From positions 1-22,094 of IMG/VR virus record IMGVR_UViG_3300030060_002542: 22,094 nt of DNA. One strand, given 5' to 3'. This DNA is from a virus. Under the pieces are notes generated by a model. The model did no database searches. It was not told the origin of the DNA and was given only the letters and a program-made list of their open reading frames with translations. A program made the position numbers and the translations under genes. The number at the start of each line of letters is the position of its first letter. Positions within the stretch are counted from its first letter, which is position 1. Below, piece by piece: positions 1 through 5,724 of this stretch.

Positions 1-1061
1 GTGCCATCTGATAAAAAGTTATTTCCTTTATAGATTACTTGAGTGTTTACTATACTGTTGTCAAATGATTGTAAATCATTTTTTGGTGTGTTGCCATTAG
101 GTATACCTCTAAAAAAGTTTCTATTACTATAGTGTGGGATTCCATTTGGATTTAGAAGAGTTGGTAATGTTAATCCAGTTCCTGCAGCACCTGAATCAGT
201 TTCTGCTTGCATAAATCTTCTAGTAGAAAATTGTTGGGTTGCTGGAACAGGAAATCTACCTACACCCATTATCGTATCTATATTACTTTGAAAAAGCTTC
301 TCGTTGGTAATAGATGAATTTTTTTGTAATATTTCAATATTACCTAATTGTGCTCCATTGACTTTAACTAGAGGTGCAAAGGGTTCTGATGTTGTCGGAT
401 TCACTACATTTAATGAGCTAAAACTTACTATAGTTACTATTGAGTCAGGAACTGTAGTAACTGTTGCTTTAGCAGGACAGCTTACTGATATAGTCATACT
501 ATTTTCGGTAACTACAGGTAAGTGAAGTTGAAACCGTAGATTACCAGTATGTGATGATGAATTGTATGCAAATGTTTTTGTTATATCTAAACCATTGGTG
601 TCTGTTGGAGTACCAGTAAGACCACTTGTACCATAACCTGCTGCTTCAAAAGTATCGCTATGTGTAGTTAATCCTTTATTTTCAAATGCTGTACCTGTTC
701 CTAAATCCTTTTTAGGTACGTTTGCTACAACATCCATTCTAATTCTTACAGGTATATTTATATCATTTAATGAAACGGTATAATCACCATTTACCCTTCC
801 TGTAGTTTCTATATCAAAATTATAAACCATAGCACCTACAATCCCTATGTTTTGTACACTAGCACCACATATTAAGTTTCTATCGTTAAATACAGGATCA
901 GGAATTGTTTTTGCACATTGTGGTAAAGTAGGGTCTGTTATACAAGGGTCGTCATCTATACAAAGACCATTGATATCTGTAATACAAGGGTCATCAACTA
1001 CTTTAGCAGCTTCTCTTTGTACAGTAATAAAAAATGGTGATCTGACGTTAATCTTTTTCAT
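1..1061 (-). CDS. Large virion structural protein, 3' end beyond window
   Basis: An open frame starts at the ATG at 1061, directly after the stop of the HK97-gp10-like gene, and stays open to the left edge (353 full codons, C-terminus missing). The N-terminus reads MKKINVRSPFFITVQR, followed by a Cys/Asp-rich stretch with two DDPCITD copies and four cysteines spaced as if for two disulphides or a metal site. The remainder is rich in Thr, Ser, Val and Gly and looks like beta-structured virion protein, with no enzyme motif. Its place after tail genes suggests a tail or baseplate/appendage component. I do not recognise a precise family. An alternative is a surface-exposed adhesin. Confidence is high that it codes and low on its exact role. 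Confidence 0.8.
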   Translation of the reverse strand, partial: MKKINVRSPFFITVQREAAKVVDDPCITDINGLCIDDDPCITDPTLPQCAKTIPDPVFNDRNLICGASVQNIGIVGAMVYNFDIETTGRVNGDYTVSLNDINIPVRIRMDVVANVPKKDLGTGTAFENKGLTTHSDTFEAAGYGTSGLTGTPTDTNGLDITKTFAYNSSSHTGNLRFQLHLPVVTENSMTISVSCPAKATVTTVPDSIVTIVSFSSLNVVNPTTSEPFAPLVKVNGAQLGNIEILQKNSSITNEKLFQSNIDTIMGVGRFPVPATQQFSTRRFMQAETDSGAAGTGLTLPTLLNPNGIPHYSNRNFFRGIPNGNTPKNDLQSFDNSIVNTQVIYKGNNFLSDG

Positions 1062-1565
1062 CTATTTAAATTTTATAGTTTTGTTACTTACATCCAATCC
1101 TTGCTGTTTTATTATGTCTTTTATAGAAACTTGTAAATCTTTTACAAACGGTGCAATAAGTTTTAAATTACCACGTTCTCTATCTACAAGTGGTTTGATA
1201 AAAACATTCTGTCTAATACCTATATTTGGGTTTCTTATCTTACTGGTTATCCTTTTAGCTATTTGTCTTAAGGTAAGTCTGCCATATATATCTACAGGCT
1301 TTTGTACTAACCAAGTTGCTATATCTGACACTTGTGGTAGTTTAGGTGGTTTACCACCTTCTTCTATAGTTTTAAGATAATCCTTACCTACAATCTCAAT
1401 TCCAAAAGCACTTAAAGAATCTTCTACAATATTATGTCTAAGTGAATTTTTAGCAGCACCAGTATAAGTTATCTTCTTATTATCTAAAGTTCTCTTTAGT
1501 AATTTTATGAGCCTTTGTGAATAAGACTTTAAATATGCTTTTGTATTATTTAGTTTTATTGACAT
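1062..1565 (-). CDS. HK97 gp10-like head-tail / tail completion protein
   Basis: This 167-residue protein has the layout of the HK97-gp10 family: a basic N-terminal helix, a central 'TGAAKNSLRH' stretch matching the TG-L-S part of that family, a 'YLKTIEEGGKPP' segment corresponding to the usual aromatic-x-x-x-x-E-x-G motif, and a C-terminal helix after a 'FIKPLVDRERG' stretch. Such proteins act at the head-tail junction of siphoviruses. The family link comes from motif pattern, not an alignment. It overlaps the upstream gene by 10 bases and abuts the downstream structural gene without a gap, so the three are translationally coupled. No Shine-Dalgarno sequence is evident. Confidence 0.6.
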   Translation of the reverse strand: MSIKLNNTKAYLKSYSQRLIKLLKRTLDNKKITYTGAAKNSLRHNIVEDSLSAFGIEIVGKDYLKTIEEGGKPPKLPQVSDIATWLVQKPVDIYGRLTLRQIAKRITSKIRNPNIGIRQNVFIKPLVDRERGNLKLIAPFVKDLQVSIKDIIKQQGLDVSNKTIKFK

Positions 1566-2047
1566 TCTGTTCCGTCTCTATTTATTAGTGCCATATCGTT
1601 ATTAGGTGTTCTGATCGATAAATCCATTGACCAGCCTGTAACTTTGTTTTCAAACTTATCTTCAAATAACTGAGCTGTAGGATCTGTGTTTAGATGAAAT
1701 AAATCATCATATAAATCACCTCTTCTAATTGCAGACTGTATACCATTTACTACAGATAATAGTGTATTTTGTATATCGTGCTTATTATCTAAACCTAAAT
1801 GTGGTTTTGCTTTATCCTGCTTATCATCTTTATCTTCATCTACTAAATCCATTACAACAACATTTATGTTTATATTCATAATATGTTCTGCAAATGCTAC
1901 GTTTTGAATATTTATATGTGCCAATGGAAAAATAGTTTGTTTTGATAAATCAACTTCTAATAAATCACCAAAGGTTACGGTATTTATAGAAACATTACCA
2001 TTTAGGTAAGTATGTAATTTATCAATAATATTATAATAGCTTCTCAT
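1556..2047 (-). CDS. Probable tail terminator / minor tail protein
   Basis: A 163-residue acidic protein. The N-terminal part (MRSYYNIIDKLHTYLN) is a helix followed by 'TVTFGDLLEVDLSKQTIFPLAHINI', then a strand-rich middle and an Asp/Lys-rich loop (VDEDKDDKQDK). The end 'VTGWSMDLSIRTPNND' is the sort of strand ending seen in tail-terminator proteins that fold as a small alpha/beta ring subunit. The call rests on this general pattern and on position, between the tail chaperone and the gp10-like protein. Its ATG at 2047 overlaps the stop of the chaperone's frameshift frame as ATGA, the expected coupling if that frame is truly translated. Confidence 0.5.
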   Translation of the reverse strand: MRSYYNIIDKLHTYLNGNVSINTVTFGDLLEVDLSKQTIFPLAHINIQNVAFAEHIMNININVVVMDLVDEDKDDKQDKAKPHLGLDNKHDIQNTLLSVVNGIQSAIRRGDLYDDLFHLNTDPTAQLFEDKFENKVTGWSMDLSIRTPNNDMALINRDGTECQ

Positions 2048-2304
2048 TTAAACTTCTTTTTTATCATTTGTCTTTCGAGATCGTTTTTTTGCTTTTCAAA
2101 CGAGAGGAATGTGAGACATTGGTGTATCGGAAGTTTTGTAACATCGTCAAATTTTCTGACATCTCCTCTAGCGAGTGCATAAATTGATTGATACCAACCC
2201 CATTTTTTTCCAAAGCTGCCTTCAAGTCCGATGTTGTATCCTTCTTCACTGTCTTGCGAATATAAGTCAGGGTAGCTTTCGACAATTCCATCCCTAAACG
2301 ATAA
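2044..2304 (-). CDS. Tail chaperone -1 frameshift extension (gpGT-like)
   Basis: This is the downstream half of a predicted fusion of about 255 residues: 169 from the zero frame, then 86 from the -1 frame. The extension (LSFRDGIVES..., with KWGWYQSIYALARGD, then FDDVTKLPIHQCLTFLSF) looks strongly like a real globular helical domain, with tryptophans and cysteine in a typical buried pattern, and I recall this kind of sequence from Bacteroidetes phage tail chaperones. The frame has a TAA only a few codons before the T run, so it is entered just where slipping is possible. There is no good independent start; a TTG at 2319 is the only one nearby. Its stop overlaps the next gene's ATG, which supports translation of this frame. 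Confidence 0.7.
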   Translation of the reverse strand, partial: LSFRDGIVESYPDLYSQDSEEGYNIGLEGSFGKKWGWYQSIYALARGDVRKFDDVTKLPIHQCLTFLSFEKQKNDLERQMIKKKFK

Positions 2305-2810
2305 AAAAAAACCATACAACCCATTACTACGTTAAGTGGCATTTCTTTCATTAGATGGCTTATTTCATCAGATGGTGAATATTCTGCAATCGTATATCTT
2401 TCCTTCTTCTTAAAGTTAACTGGTCTGTAAAGTACAGCCATAGCTTTGTGCATATTTTGCCAATCACCAAGAAAGTTTTCTGTATCTACGTATTCACCTA
2501 AACTCATATCATCTAATTTCGGTATGAATCCCATTTGTACATCTAGTAATTTAAATAATTGCACCAATTCATAATCTTTCTCAAAAGCAGTAGAAATAAC
2601 ATTCACTACTTTTATTACATCTTTGTAAGCAACCTTGTCAACTAACTTTTCTTCTATGCCACAGAAATGTTGAATAAGCTTTTTGTTTACTGTCTTAGCA
2701 TCCTTTTCAGGATCTAGCTTGTCTATGCCTTTAAGATATTCTTGATATTGACCTAGTGTTACCTCAGATAATGAATTCGGTACAACAATCTTTACTTTTT
2801 CTTTTATCAT
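2064..2810 (-). CDS. Tail assembly chaperone, zero-frame product (gpG-like)
   Basis: A 248-residue mostly helical protein starting at the ATG at 2810 (IKEKVKIVVPNSLSEVTLGQYQEYLKG). 'LSEVTLGQYQ' and a later 'MSLGEY' give it the look of a phage tail assembly chaperone, which guides tape-measure protein during tail polymerisation. A run of nine T residues (2311-2303 on the coding strand) gives zero-frame codons GTT TTT TTT TAT after residue 166. Slipping back one base there leads into a second frame that is open for 86 residues. Reading on in zero frame adds 79 residues (ending KKTISKDK). Both products are described separately. No perfect promoter is visible in the 207 AT-rich bases upstream. 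Homopolymer miscount is the main alternative. Confidence 0.75.
   Translation of the reverse strand: MIKEKVKIVVPNSLSEVTLGQYQEYLKGIDKLDPEKDAKTVNKKLIQHFCGIEEKLVDKVAYKDVIKVVNVISTAFEKDYELVQLFKLLDVQMGFIPKLDDMSLGEYVDTENFLGDWQNMHKAMAVLYRPVNFKKKERYTIAEYSPSDEISHLMKEMPLNVVMGCMVFFYRLGMELSKATLTYIRKTVKKDTTSDLKAALEKNGVGINQFMHSLEEMSENLTMLQNFRYTNVSHSSRLKSKKTISKDK
2303..2311 (-). promoter_or_regulatory. Slippery T9 run for -1 frameshifting
   Basis: Nine consecutive T on the coding strand form an ideal T TTT TTT heptamer in the chaperone frame; both tRNAs can re-pair after a one-base backward slip. A run of nine could also permit transcriptional slippage by RNA polymerase. I saw no convincing strong stem directly downstream, only a weak AGGG/CCCT pairing. 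Confidence 0.7.
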
Positions 2811-3017
2811 ATTATAATAACTTTGTTTCTATTTTATGTATCTCACCAAGTCAAATGACGTAGTGACATATCAATAAATAATTATATGTATTATACAGAA
2901 TATTATGTGTTATGTACAATATTATACTAATACATACTTATACATAAAATAAAAAACATACTTACTTATGTATACTTATAATTATATATATATGTGCCAT
3001 TAGGACAGTTGGAATAT
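2811..3017. other. AT-rich intergenic region with ATACTTA repeats
   Basis: No gene is supported here; reading frames are short. The segment is extremely AT-rich and holds three direct copies of ATACTTA at 2934-2940, 2958-2964 and 2972-2978, plus an alternating AT run at 2981-2995. It lies directly upstream of the tail gene unit but has no TAnnTTTG box for the minus strand. It could hold a promoter of another type, perhaps one read with a phage factor, or an operator. That is inference. Confidence 0.4.
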
Positions 3018-3605
3018 TCAATTATTCGTGGTGTAGTAATGACAACGTAATTCTCGGATTTTATCGTAAATTGTTTTTGATGTATACGTTTGGGGTGATC
3101 TTATTATCAAACCTCTGTTATCTATTTCAATATACATTTCTTTTGAATTTAGGGTTGGCACTGGATATACTTTTACATCATTTTTTATGCACCAACTAAA
3201 ACATACATTTGGGTCTATATAATTTTCCATTTTATCTATATTAGTATTTGACTCAATAAATATTTTCTCTTGCACTTTAAATAAATCCTCTATCTTTTTA
3301 GCGGCATTTATAATGCTTTTTACTTTTTCTGAACCACCTTTAAACCATTCTGTTTTACTATCAAAAGACTTTACACCCATACAATCTCTATACTTTATTG
3401 CTTGGTTTAGTTTGTTGCTTACTTTTATTATAGATTCAACTTGATTAGAGAATCTATGTTCCTTAACATACGTTTCATTTACAGCTAAATCCATATTTTG
3501 TGTTACTTGAGTATGCCTCTTTTTTGGGTTATCTGTTATACCAACTTTCCAAAACTCTTTGGCATCTTTATCTCTAGTTGTGTATATGTATAAATATCTT
3601 TTCAC
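3018..3605 (-). CDS. GIY-YIG / T5orf172-like nuclease-domain protein
   Basis: The N-terminus 'KRYLYIYTTRD...FWKVGITDNPKKRHTQ' (about residues 2-33) matches the start of the GIY-YIG-like T5orf172 family: a YIY strand, then WKVG-T-n-P-RR in place of the second motif. The rest (195 residues in all) is helical and then strand-rich and is not recognised. Whether it still cuts DNA cannot be read off; a clear catalytic Glu was not identified. I chose the GTG at 3605 over an in-frame ATG at 3635 because the sequence between them is a terminator tail and a perfect TATATTTG box; the predicted transcript start falls on the GTG itself. It is the only gene in its unit. Confidence 0.6.
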   Translation of the reverse strand: MKRYLYIYTTRDKDAKEFWKVGITDNPKKRHTQVTQNMDLAVNETYVKEHRFSNQVESIIKVSNKLNQAIKYRDCMGVKSFDSKTEWFKGGSEKVKSIINAAKKIEDLFKVQEKIFIESNTNIDKMENYIDPNVCFSWCIKNDVKVYPVPTLNSKEMYIEIDNRGLIIRSPQTYTSKTIYDKIRELRCHYYTTNN

Positions 3606-3609
3606 AAAG

Positions 3610-3617
3610 CAAATATA
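3610..3617 (-). promoter_or_regulatory. Promoter -7 box TATATTTG, leaderless start
   Basis: A perfect TAnnTTTG box ends four bases before the GTG at 3605, so transcription should begin at or very near that start codon. The -33 box is poor: the corresponding stretch is taken up by the terminator hairpin of the upstream gene, which offers only ATG at about the right spot. The same box-to-start geometry is found at the ERF gene. Confidence 0.55.
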
Positions 3618-3646
3618 AAAAAAAAAGGGTAACATTTCTGCTACCC
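3617..3646 (-). terminator. Rho-independent terminator with GAAA loop
   Basis: On the minus strand GGGTAGCA pairs with TGTTACCC (8 bp with one G-U) around a GAAA tetraloop and is followed by ten T. It closes the 77-residue coiled-coil gene (stop at 3672). The T run flows directly into the next promoter box, sharing one base. Confidence 0.85.
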
Positions 3647-3671
3647 TAATTTTTAACCATCCTGGTCTATG

Positions 3672-3905
3672 TCATATGTTTTTTGCTTTTTCGTTTTCGT
3701 AACGGTCTTCTGTCTCTTGAACTTTGTTTGAATAATGATTCATAGACTCAAGTGCTTCGACATATTTCTCTTGTGCTTCTTTTAGATATTTTTTATAAAC
3801 ATCTAATCTACCTTGTAACTCACGAACTTTTCCTAACCAATGATTCTTGTCTAATTCGTGTATCTTAAGATTTGTTTCCTTTTTCATTTTCTGTGTATTT
3901 TTCAT
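3672..3905 (-). CDS. Small coiled-coil protein, function unknown
   Basis: A 77-residue highly charged protein, rich in Lys, Glu and Gln with heptad-like spacing of Leu, Val and Tyr from about residue 20 to the end (VRELQGRLDVYKKYLKEAQE), so almost entirely coiled coil. There is no catalytic motif. It is a single-gene transcription unit: a near-ideal promoter lies at 3934-3964, a palindrome sits just beyond the -33 box, and a strong terminator follows. That isolated, dedicated control suggests an early or regulated role, but the function is not recognised. Confidence 0.7.
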   Translation of the reverse strand: MKNTQKMKKETNLKIHELDKNHWLGKVRELQGRLDVYKKYLKEAQEKYVEALESMNHYSNKVQETEDRYENEKAKNI

Positions 3906-3933
3906 AACGTATTTTATTATTATTATTATAAAC

Positions 3934-3964
3934 CAAAGATACGATATTATCTGTCATATGCAAA
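3934..3964 (-). promoter_or_regulatory. Bacteroidetes-type promoter (TTTG-N19-TATCTTTG)
   Basis: A TTTG at 3964-3961 lies 19 bases before a perfect TAnnTTTG box (TATCTTTG, 3941-3934). The predicted start is near 3929, leaving a leader of about 24 bases before the ATG at 3905. Confidence 0.7.
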
Positions 3965-3971
3965 TTATATT

Positions 3972-3983
3972 ACAATTAATTGT
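3972..3983. repeat. 12-bp perfect palindrome, candidate operator
   Basis: ACAATTAATTGT is a perfect palindrome starting eight bases beyond the -33 box of the 3905 gene's promoter, a usual position for an activator or repressor site. Overlapping it on the plus strand is TTGTCAGTTGG, the same motif found at the -33 boxes of other promoters here, so a weak divergent plus-strand promoter is possible, though no good -7 box was found. Confidence 0.4.
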
Positions 3984-4242
3984 CAGTTGGAGAATGTTAT
4001 CTGTGTGGAGTCGTGGTTATATTAGTACGACTTGCCATTTTTACAGAGAGTACCCCAAATAAATACTATTCAAGCATAATAAAAAGATTAGCTGTAAGGA
4101 GCTCAAATTCTGTCCAGGTGGTTTACCATCAAATCAAATTTTAATTGCATTAGGCGTTCTCTGAGGCGTAAAATTCGCACTATTTAGGATCTGTATTAAT
4201 CTTTTAGAGCTGGAAATCAACCAATTATAAATTTTAACCCAT
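3984..4242. other. Unassigned non-coding region, possible RNA or relic
   Basis: About 260 bases between the terminator of one unit and the promoter of the next, with no reading frame I would call. It is less AT-rich than the other gaps, and contains a 6-bp hairpin (AGTCGT at 4010-4015 with ACGACT), a GAGCTC palindrome near 4100 and a direct AGGCGT pair near 4152-4170. A plus-strand transcript of it would end at the C5-A5-G5 hairpin at 4251-4265. Options are a structured small RNA, a relic of acquired DNA, or an attachment-type site. None is established. Confidence 0.35.
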
Positions 4243-4265
4243 AAAAAAAACCCCCAAAAAGGGGG
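4243..4265 (-). terminator. Rho-independent terminator, C5-T5-G5 then T8
   Basis: On the minus strand CCCCC, a five-T loop, GGGGG and eight T follow the four-gene unit that ends at 4310. It is a textbook terminator. Confidence 0.85.
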
Positions 4266-4309
4266 TTATATAATTAATTTATTTTATTTAATGTTTAATT
4301 TATTTATTT

Positions 4310-4561
4310 TTAGTTAGTCATTCTGTAAGTACAAACCCAATCTTGAATTTTATTATTGAATTTTTTATGGGCTTCTTTTTTGCTTAAATTATCAACATTG
4401 ATATAATGGGAAATAATACAATCAATTATCAATTCCCAATTCCAATTTTTAAACCTTTCTTTTGCAATAGTGCTCAATAGAAAAATTTGATTATCATCCT
4501 TTAAATAGCTTACCCTCAAATACTCGTTGAGGATAAGCTTCCTTTGTTGTAGATTAAACAT
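4310..4561 (-). CDS. Hypothetical protein, last gene of an early unit
   Basis: An 83-residue basic protein (FNLQQRKLILNEYLRVSYLKDDN...), with Trp-rich helical segments (KNWNWELIIDCIISHYINVD) and a short C-terminal 'KIQDWVCTYRMTN'. No family is recognised and there is no membrane segment or signal. Its ATG overlaps the end of the preceding gene by 8 bases, so the two are coupled. A terminator follows 45 bases after the stop. Its stop codon lies in a CTAACTAA sequence of the kind seen at other gene junctions in this region. Confidence 0.65.
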   Translation of the reverse strand: MFNLQQRKLILNEYLRVSYLKDDNQIFLLSTIAKERFKNWNWELIIDCIISHYINVDNLSKKEAHKKFNNKIQDWVCTYRMTN

Positions 4562-4967
4562 TGTATGTGTGATTTACGTCTTTAAGACATTCAACAATTA
4601 ATTTTTCAATATCGATTTCTTCTTGTATCAAATCATAAATGTTAGCATAAGCAACTTGCATCCAATTATTAAACCTTTCGCCGGTTACATCCCAAGTACC
4701 GAAGGCATCATATTTACCGATTATATCCGATATTTTTTTTGCGTTGTGAGTGTAAATAACATCTTCACAGCCGTCAATAATTTCGTGTAACATATCTTGA
4801 ATGCTGTCGTTTAAATCATCCTTTAAACAAATATCGTTTTCATAATCGTCTAAAGAAATCCTGTCACCTGTAGAAGTACGAAAATCATATTCTAAAAGTG
4901 CGTTGATTGAGTCTTTAATTGTTTCTTCCCAATCTTTAATTATTTCGTTTATTGTTGTATTTTCCAT
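4554..4967 (-). CDS. Hypothetical acidic protein
   Basis: A 137-residue strongly acidic helical protein (EIIKDWEETIKDSINALLEY; SLDDYENDICLKDDLNDSI; EEIDIEKLIVECLKDVNH) with a central 'KYDAFGTWDVTGERFNNWMQVAY'. It is not recognised. The composition, rich in Asp, Glu and Ile, is in line with small host-takeover or DNA-mimic-like phage proteins, but this is only a resemblance. It lies in the early unit behind the promoter at 5606-5637 and shares an 8-base overlap with the next gene. The start at 4967 follows an A/T-rich leader without a Shine-Dalgarno. Confidence 0.65.
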   Translation of the reverse strand: MENTTINEIIKDWEETIKDSINALLEYDFRTSTGDRISLDDYENDICLKDDLNDSIQDMLHEIIDGCEDVIYTHNAKKISDIIGKYDAFGTWDVTGERFNNWMQVAYANIYDLIQEEIDIEKLIVECLKDVNHTYNV

Positions 4968-5001
4968 TTTATTTAAATTTATAAGTTATTTTGTTAGTTA
5001 A

Positions 5002-5325
5002 TTAAAAAGGTAAATCCGCATCCCTTGTGAAAGAAGATGAAGAAAAATTGTAAGTAATACCTTTAAATCTTAAGTACTTCAAATTATCCGCCTTTATTGT
5101 ACGAAATCCGTTTTTATTCATATCCCATACAATTACGTTATTAAATTTTCTAGGGTCATAATTTAAACCCTTTCCATTGACGCCAATTTTGACACCACCG
5201 CGGAAAGCTCCGCTTCTGTACTCTTCAACTTTATTAAATGTATTTTTTTTAATAAAGGTTGCACCAAAAATGTTACCGCTTTTTGCCGCTTTAGTTAGTA
5301 AATCAAATTTTAATTTTTTATTCAT
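5002..5325 (-). CDS. Hypothetical protein with SSB-like C-terminal tip
   Basis: A 107-residue basic protein. The first half is rich in Lys, Phe and Gly (FDLLTKAAKSGNIFGATFIK; AFRGGVKIGVNGKG). The second half has 'NVIVWDMNKNGFRTIKADNL', which looks like a small beta-barrel. It ends in RDADLPF, closely resembling the acidic-hydrophobic tip (DDLPF/DDIPF) by which SSB proteins bind their partners. A second gene here, the SSB-like protein at 15603-15863, ends DGLPF. This may let the protein bind host SSB-partner proteins; that is inference, and a chance match of a short tail is possible. It follows the structured element at 5356-5414, so its expression may depend on it. Confidence 0.65.
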   Translation of the reverse strand: MNKKLKFDLLTKAAKSGNIFGATFIKKNTFNKVEEYRSGAFRGGVKIGVNGKGLNYDPRKFNNVIVWDMNKNGFRTIKADNLKYLRFKGITYNFSSSSFTRDADLPF

Positions 5326-5355
5326 AATATATATTTATTTAGTTAGTAAAAGGTA

Positions 5356-5414
5356 GAGAACTTTTGATTGTAACTACCTTAAAGGATTTTACAGCCCTTT
5401 CACCAAAAGTCCTC
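5356..5414 (-). other. Long-range inverted repeat, structured leader RNA
   Basis: Arms at 5356-5366 and 5404-5414 pair over 11 bp (GAGGACTTTTG with CAAAAGTTCTC on the minus strand, one G-U). They enclose 37 bases that can form an inner AAAGG/CCTTT stem; an alternative AAGGTAG/CTACCTT stem (from 5350) competes with the outer one. The element fills the gap between the 42-residue membrane gene and the gene at 5325. The run of T after it is too short for a strong terminator, so a leader structure, attenuator or processing site is more likely. Confidence 0.5.
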
Positions 5415-5434
5415 TGTTTATTTATTTTAATTAG

Positions 5435-5563
5435 TTAAAATATTTCTTTAATAGTCCTTATAAAAGGCTTTAAAAATAGTGTAGAAACTATTAAAGTCAT
5501 AATACCGAAAAAAGGTATTAATAAATTGATTATTGTGTTTATTTCGTTTAAAGTCATTTTCAT
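5435..5563 (-). CDS. Small membrane protein (42 residues)
   Basis: The ATG at 5563 opens a 42-residue frame: a short polar start (MKMTLNEINT), one hydrophobic span of about 22 residues (INLLIPFFGIMTLIVSTLF) and a basic tail (KPFIRTIKEIF). It is the first gene after the promoter at 5606-5637, with a leader of about 38 bases. The function is unknown; single-span mini-proteins in early phage units often act on the host envelope, but nothing here shows that. The stop lies in a TAACTAATTAAAATA junction sequence. Confidence 0.6.
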   Translation of the reverse strand: MKMTLNEINTIINLLIPFFGIMTLIVSTLFLKPFIRTIKEIF

Positions 5564-5605
5564 AATTATAATTTTTAGTTAGTTATTATTTTAAATTAGT
5601 TAGTA

Positions 5606-5637
5606 CAAATCTAAAGTAAATTTTTCTAACTGACAAA
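5606..5637 (-). promoter_or_regulatory. Early promoter (TTTGTCAGTT-N-TAGATTTG)
   Basis: TTTG at 5637-5634 lies 20 bases before the perfect box TAGATTTG at 5613-5606. The -33 part is extended to TTTGTCAGTT, shared with the promoters at 6758-6788 and 16430-16459. It drives the unit 5563-4310. Confidence 0.8.
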
Positions 5638-5724
5638 CCAAAAGCAAAAAAAATGCAAAAAAATGCGAAAAAATGCAAAATTTAGAATGAGTCTAAATAA
5701 AGCTCTAGAACGTATTTATTAAAC

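Noticed and set aside
847-1380. Plus-strand open frame of 177 codons
   Set aside because: It is antisense to two convincing minus-strand genes, has membrane-like composition from antisense AT-rich DNA, and there is no promoter.
3606-3635. N-terminal extension of the GIY-YIG-like protein from an ATG at 3635
   Set aside because: The extra codons are the terminator arm, the T run and the TATATTTG box; the added residues would be a run of Phe.
4198-4218. Sequence TTTTAGAGCTGGAAATC resembling the Cas9 guide-RNA repeat/anti-repeat region
   Set aside because: There is no cas gene, no CRISPR array and no following anti-repeat; the match is short and most likely chance.
5341-5420. Possible tRNA, suggested by GGTAGAG and CCCTTTCACCA on the plus strand
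   Set aside because: No acceptor or anticodon stem can be formed; the long-range stem explains the symmetry better.
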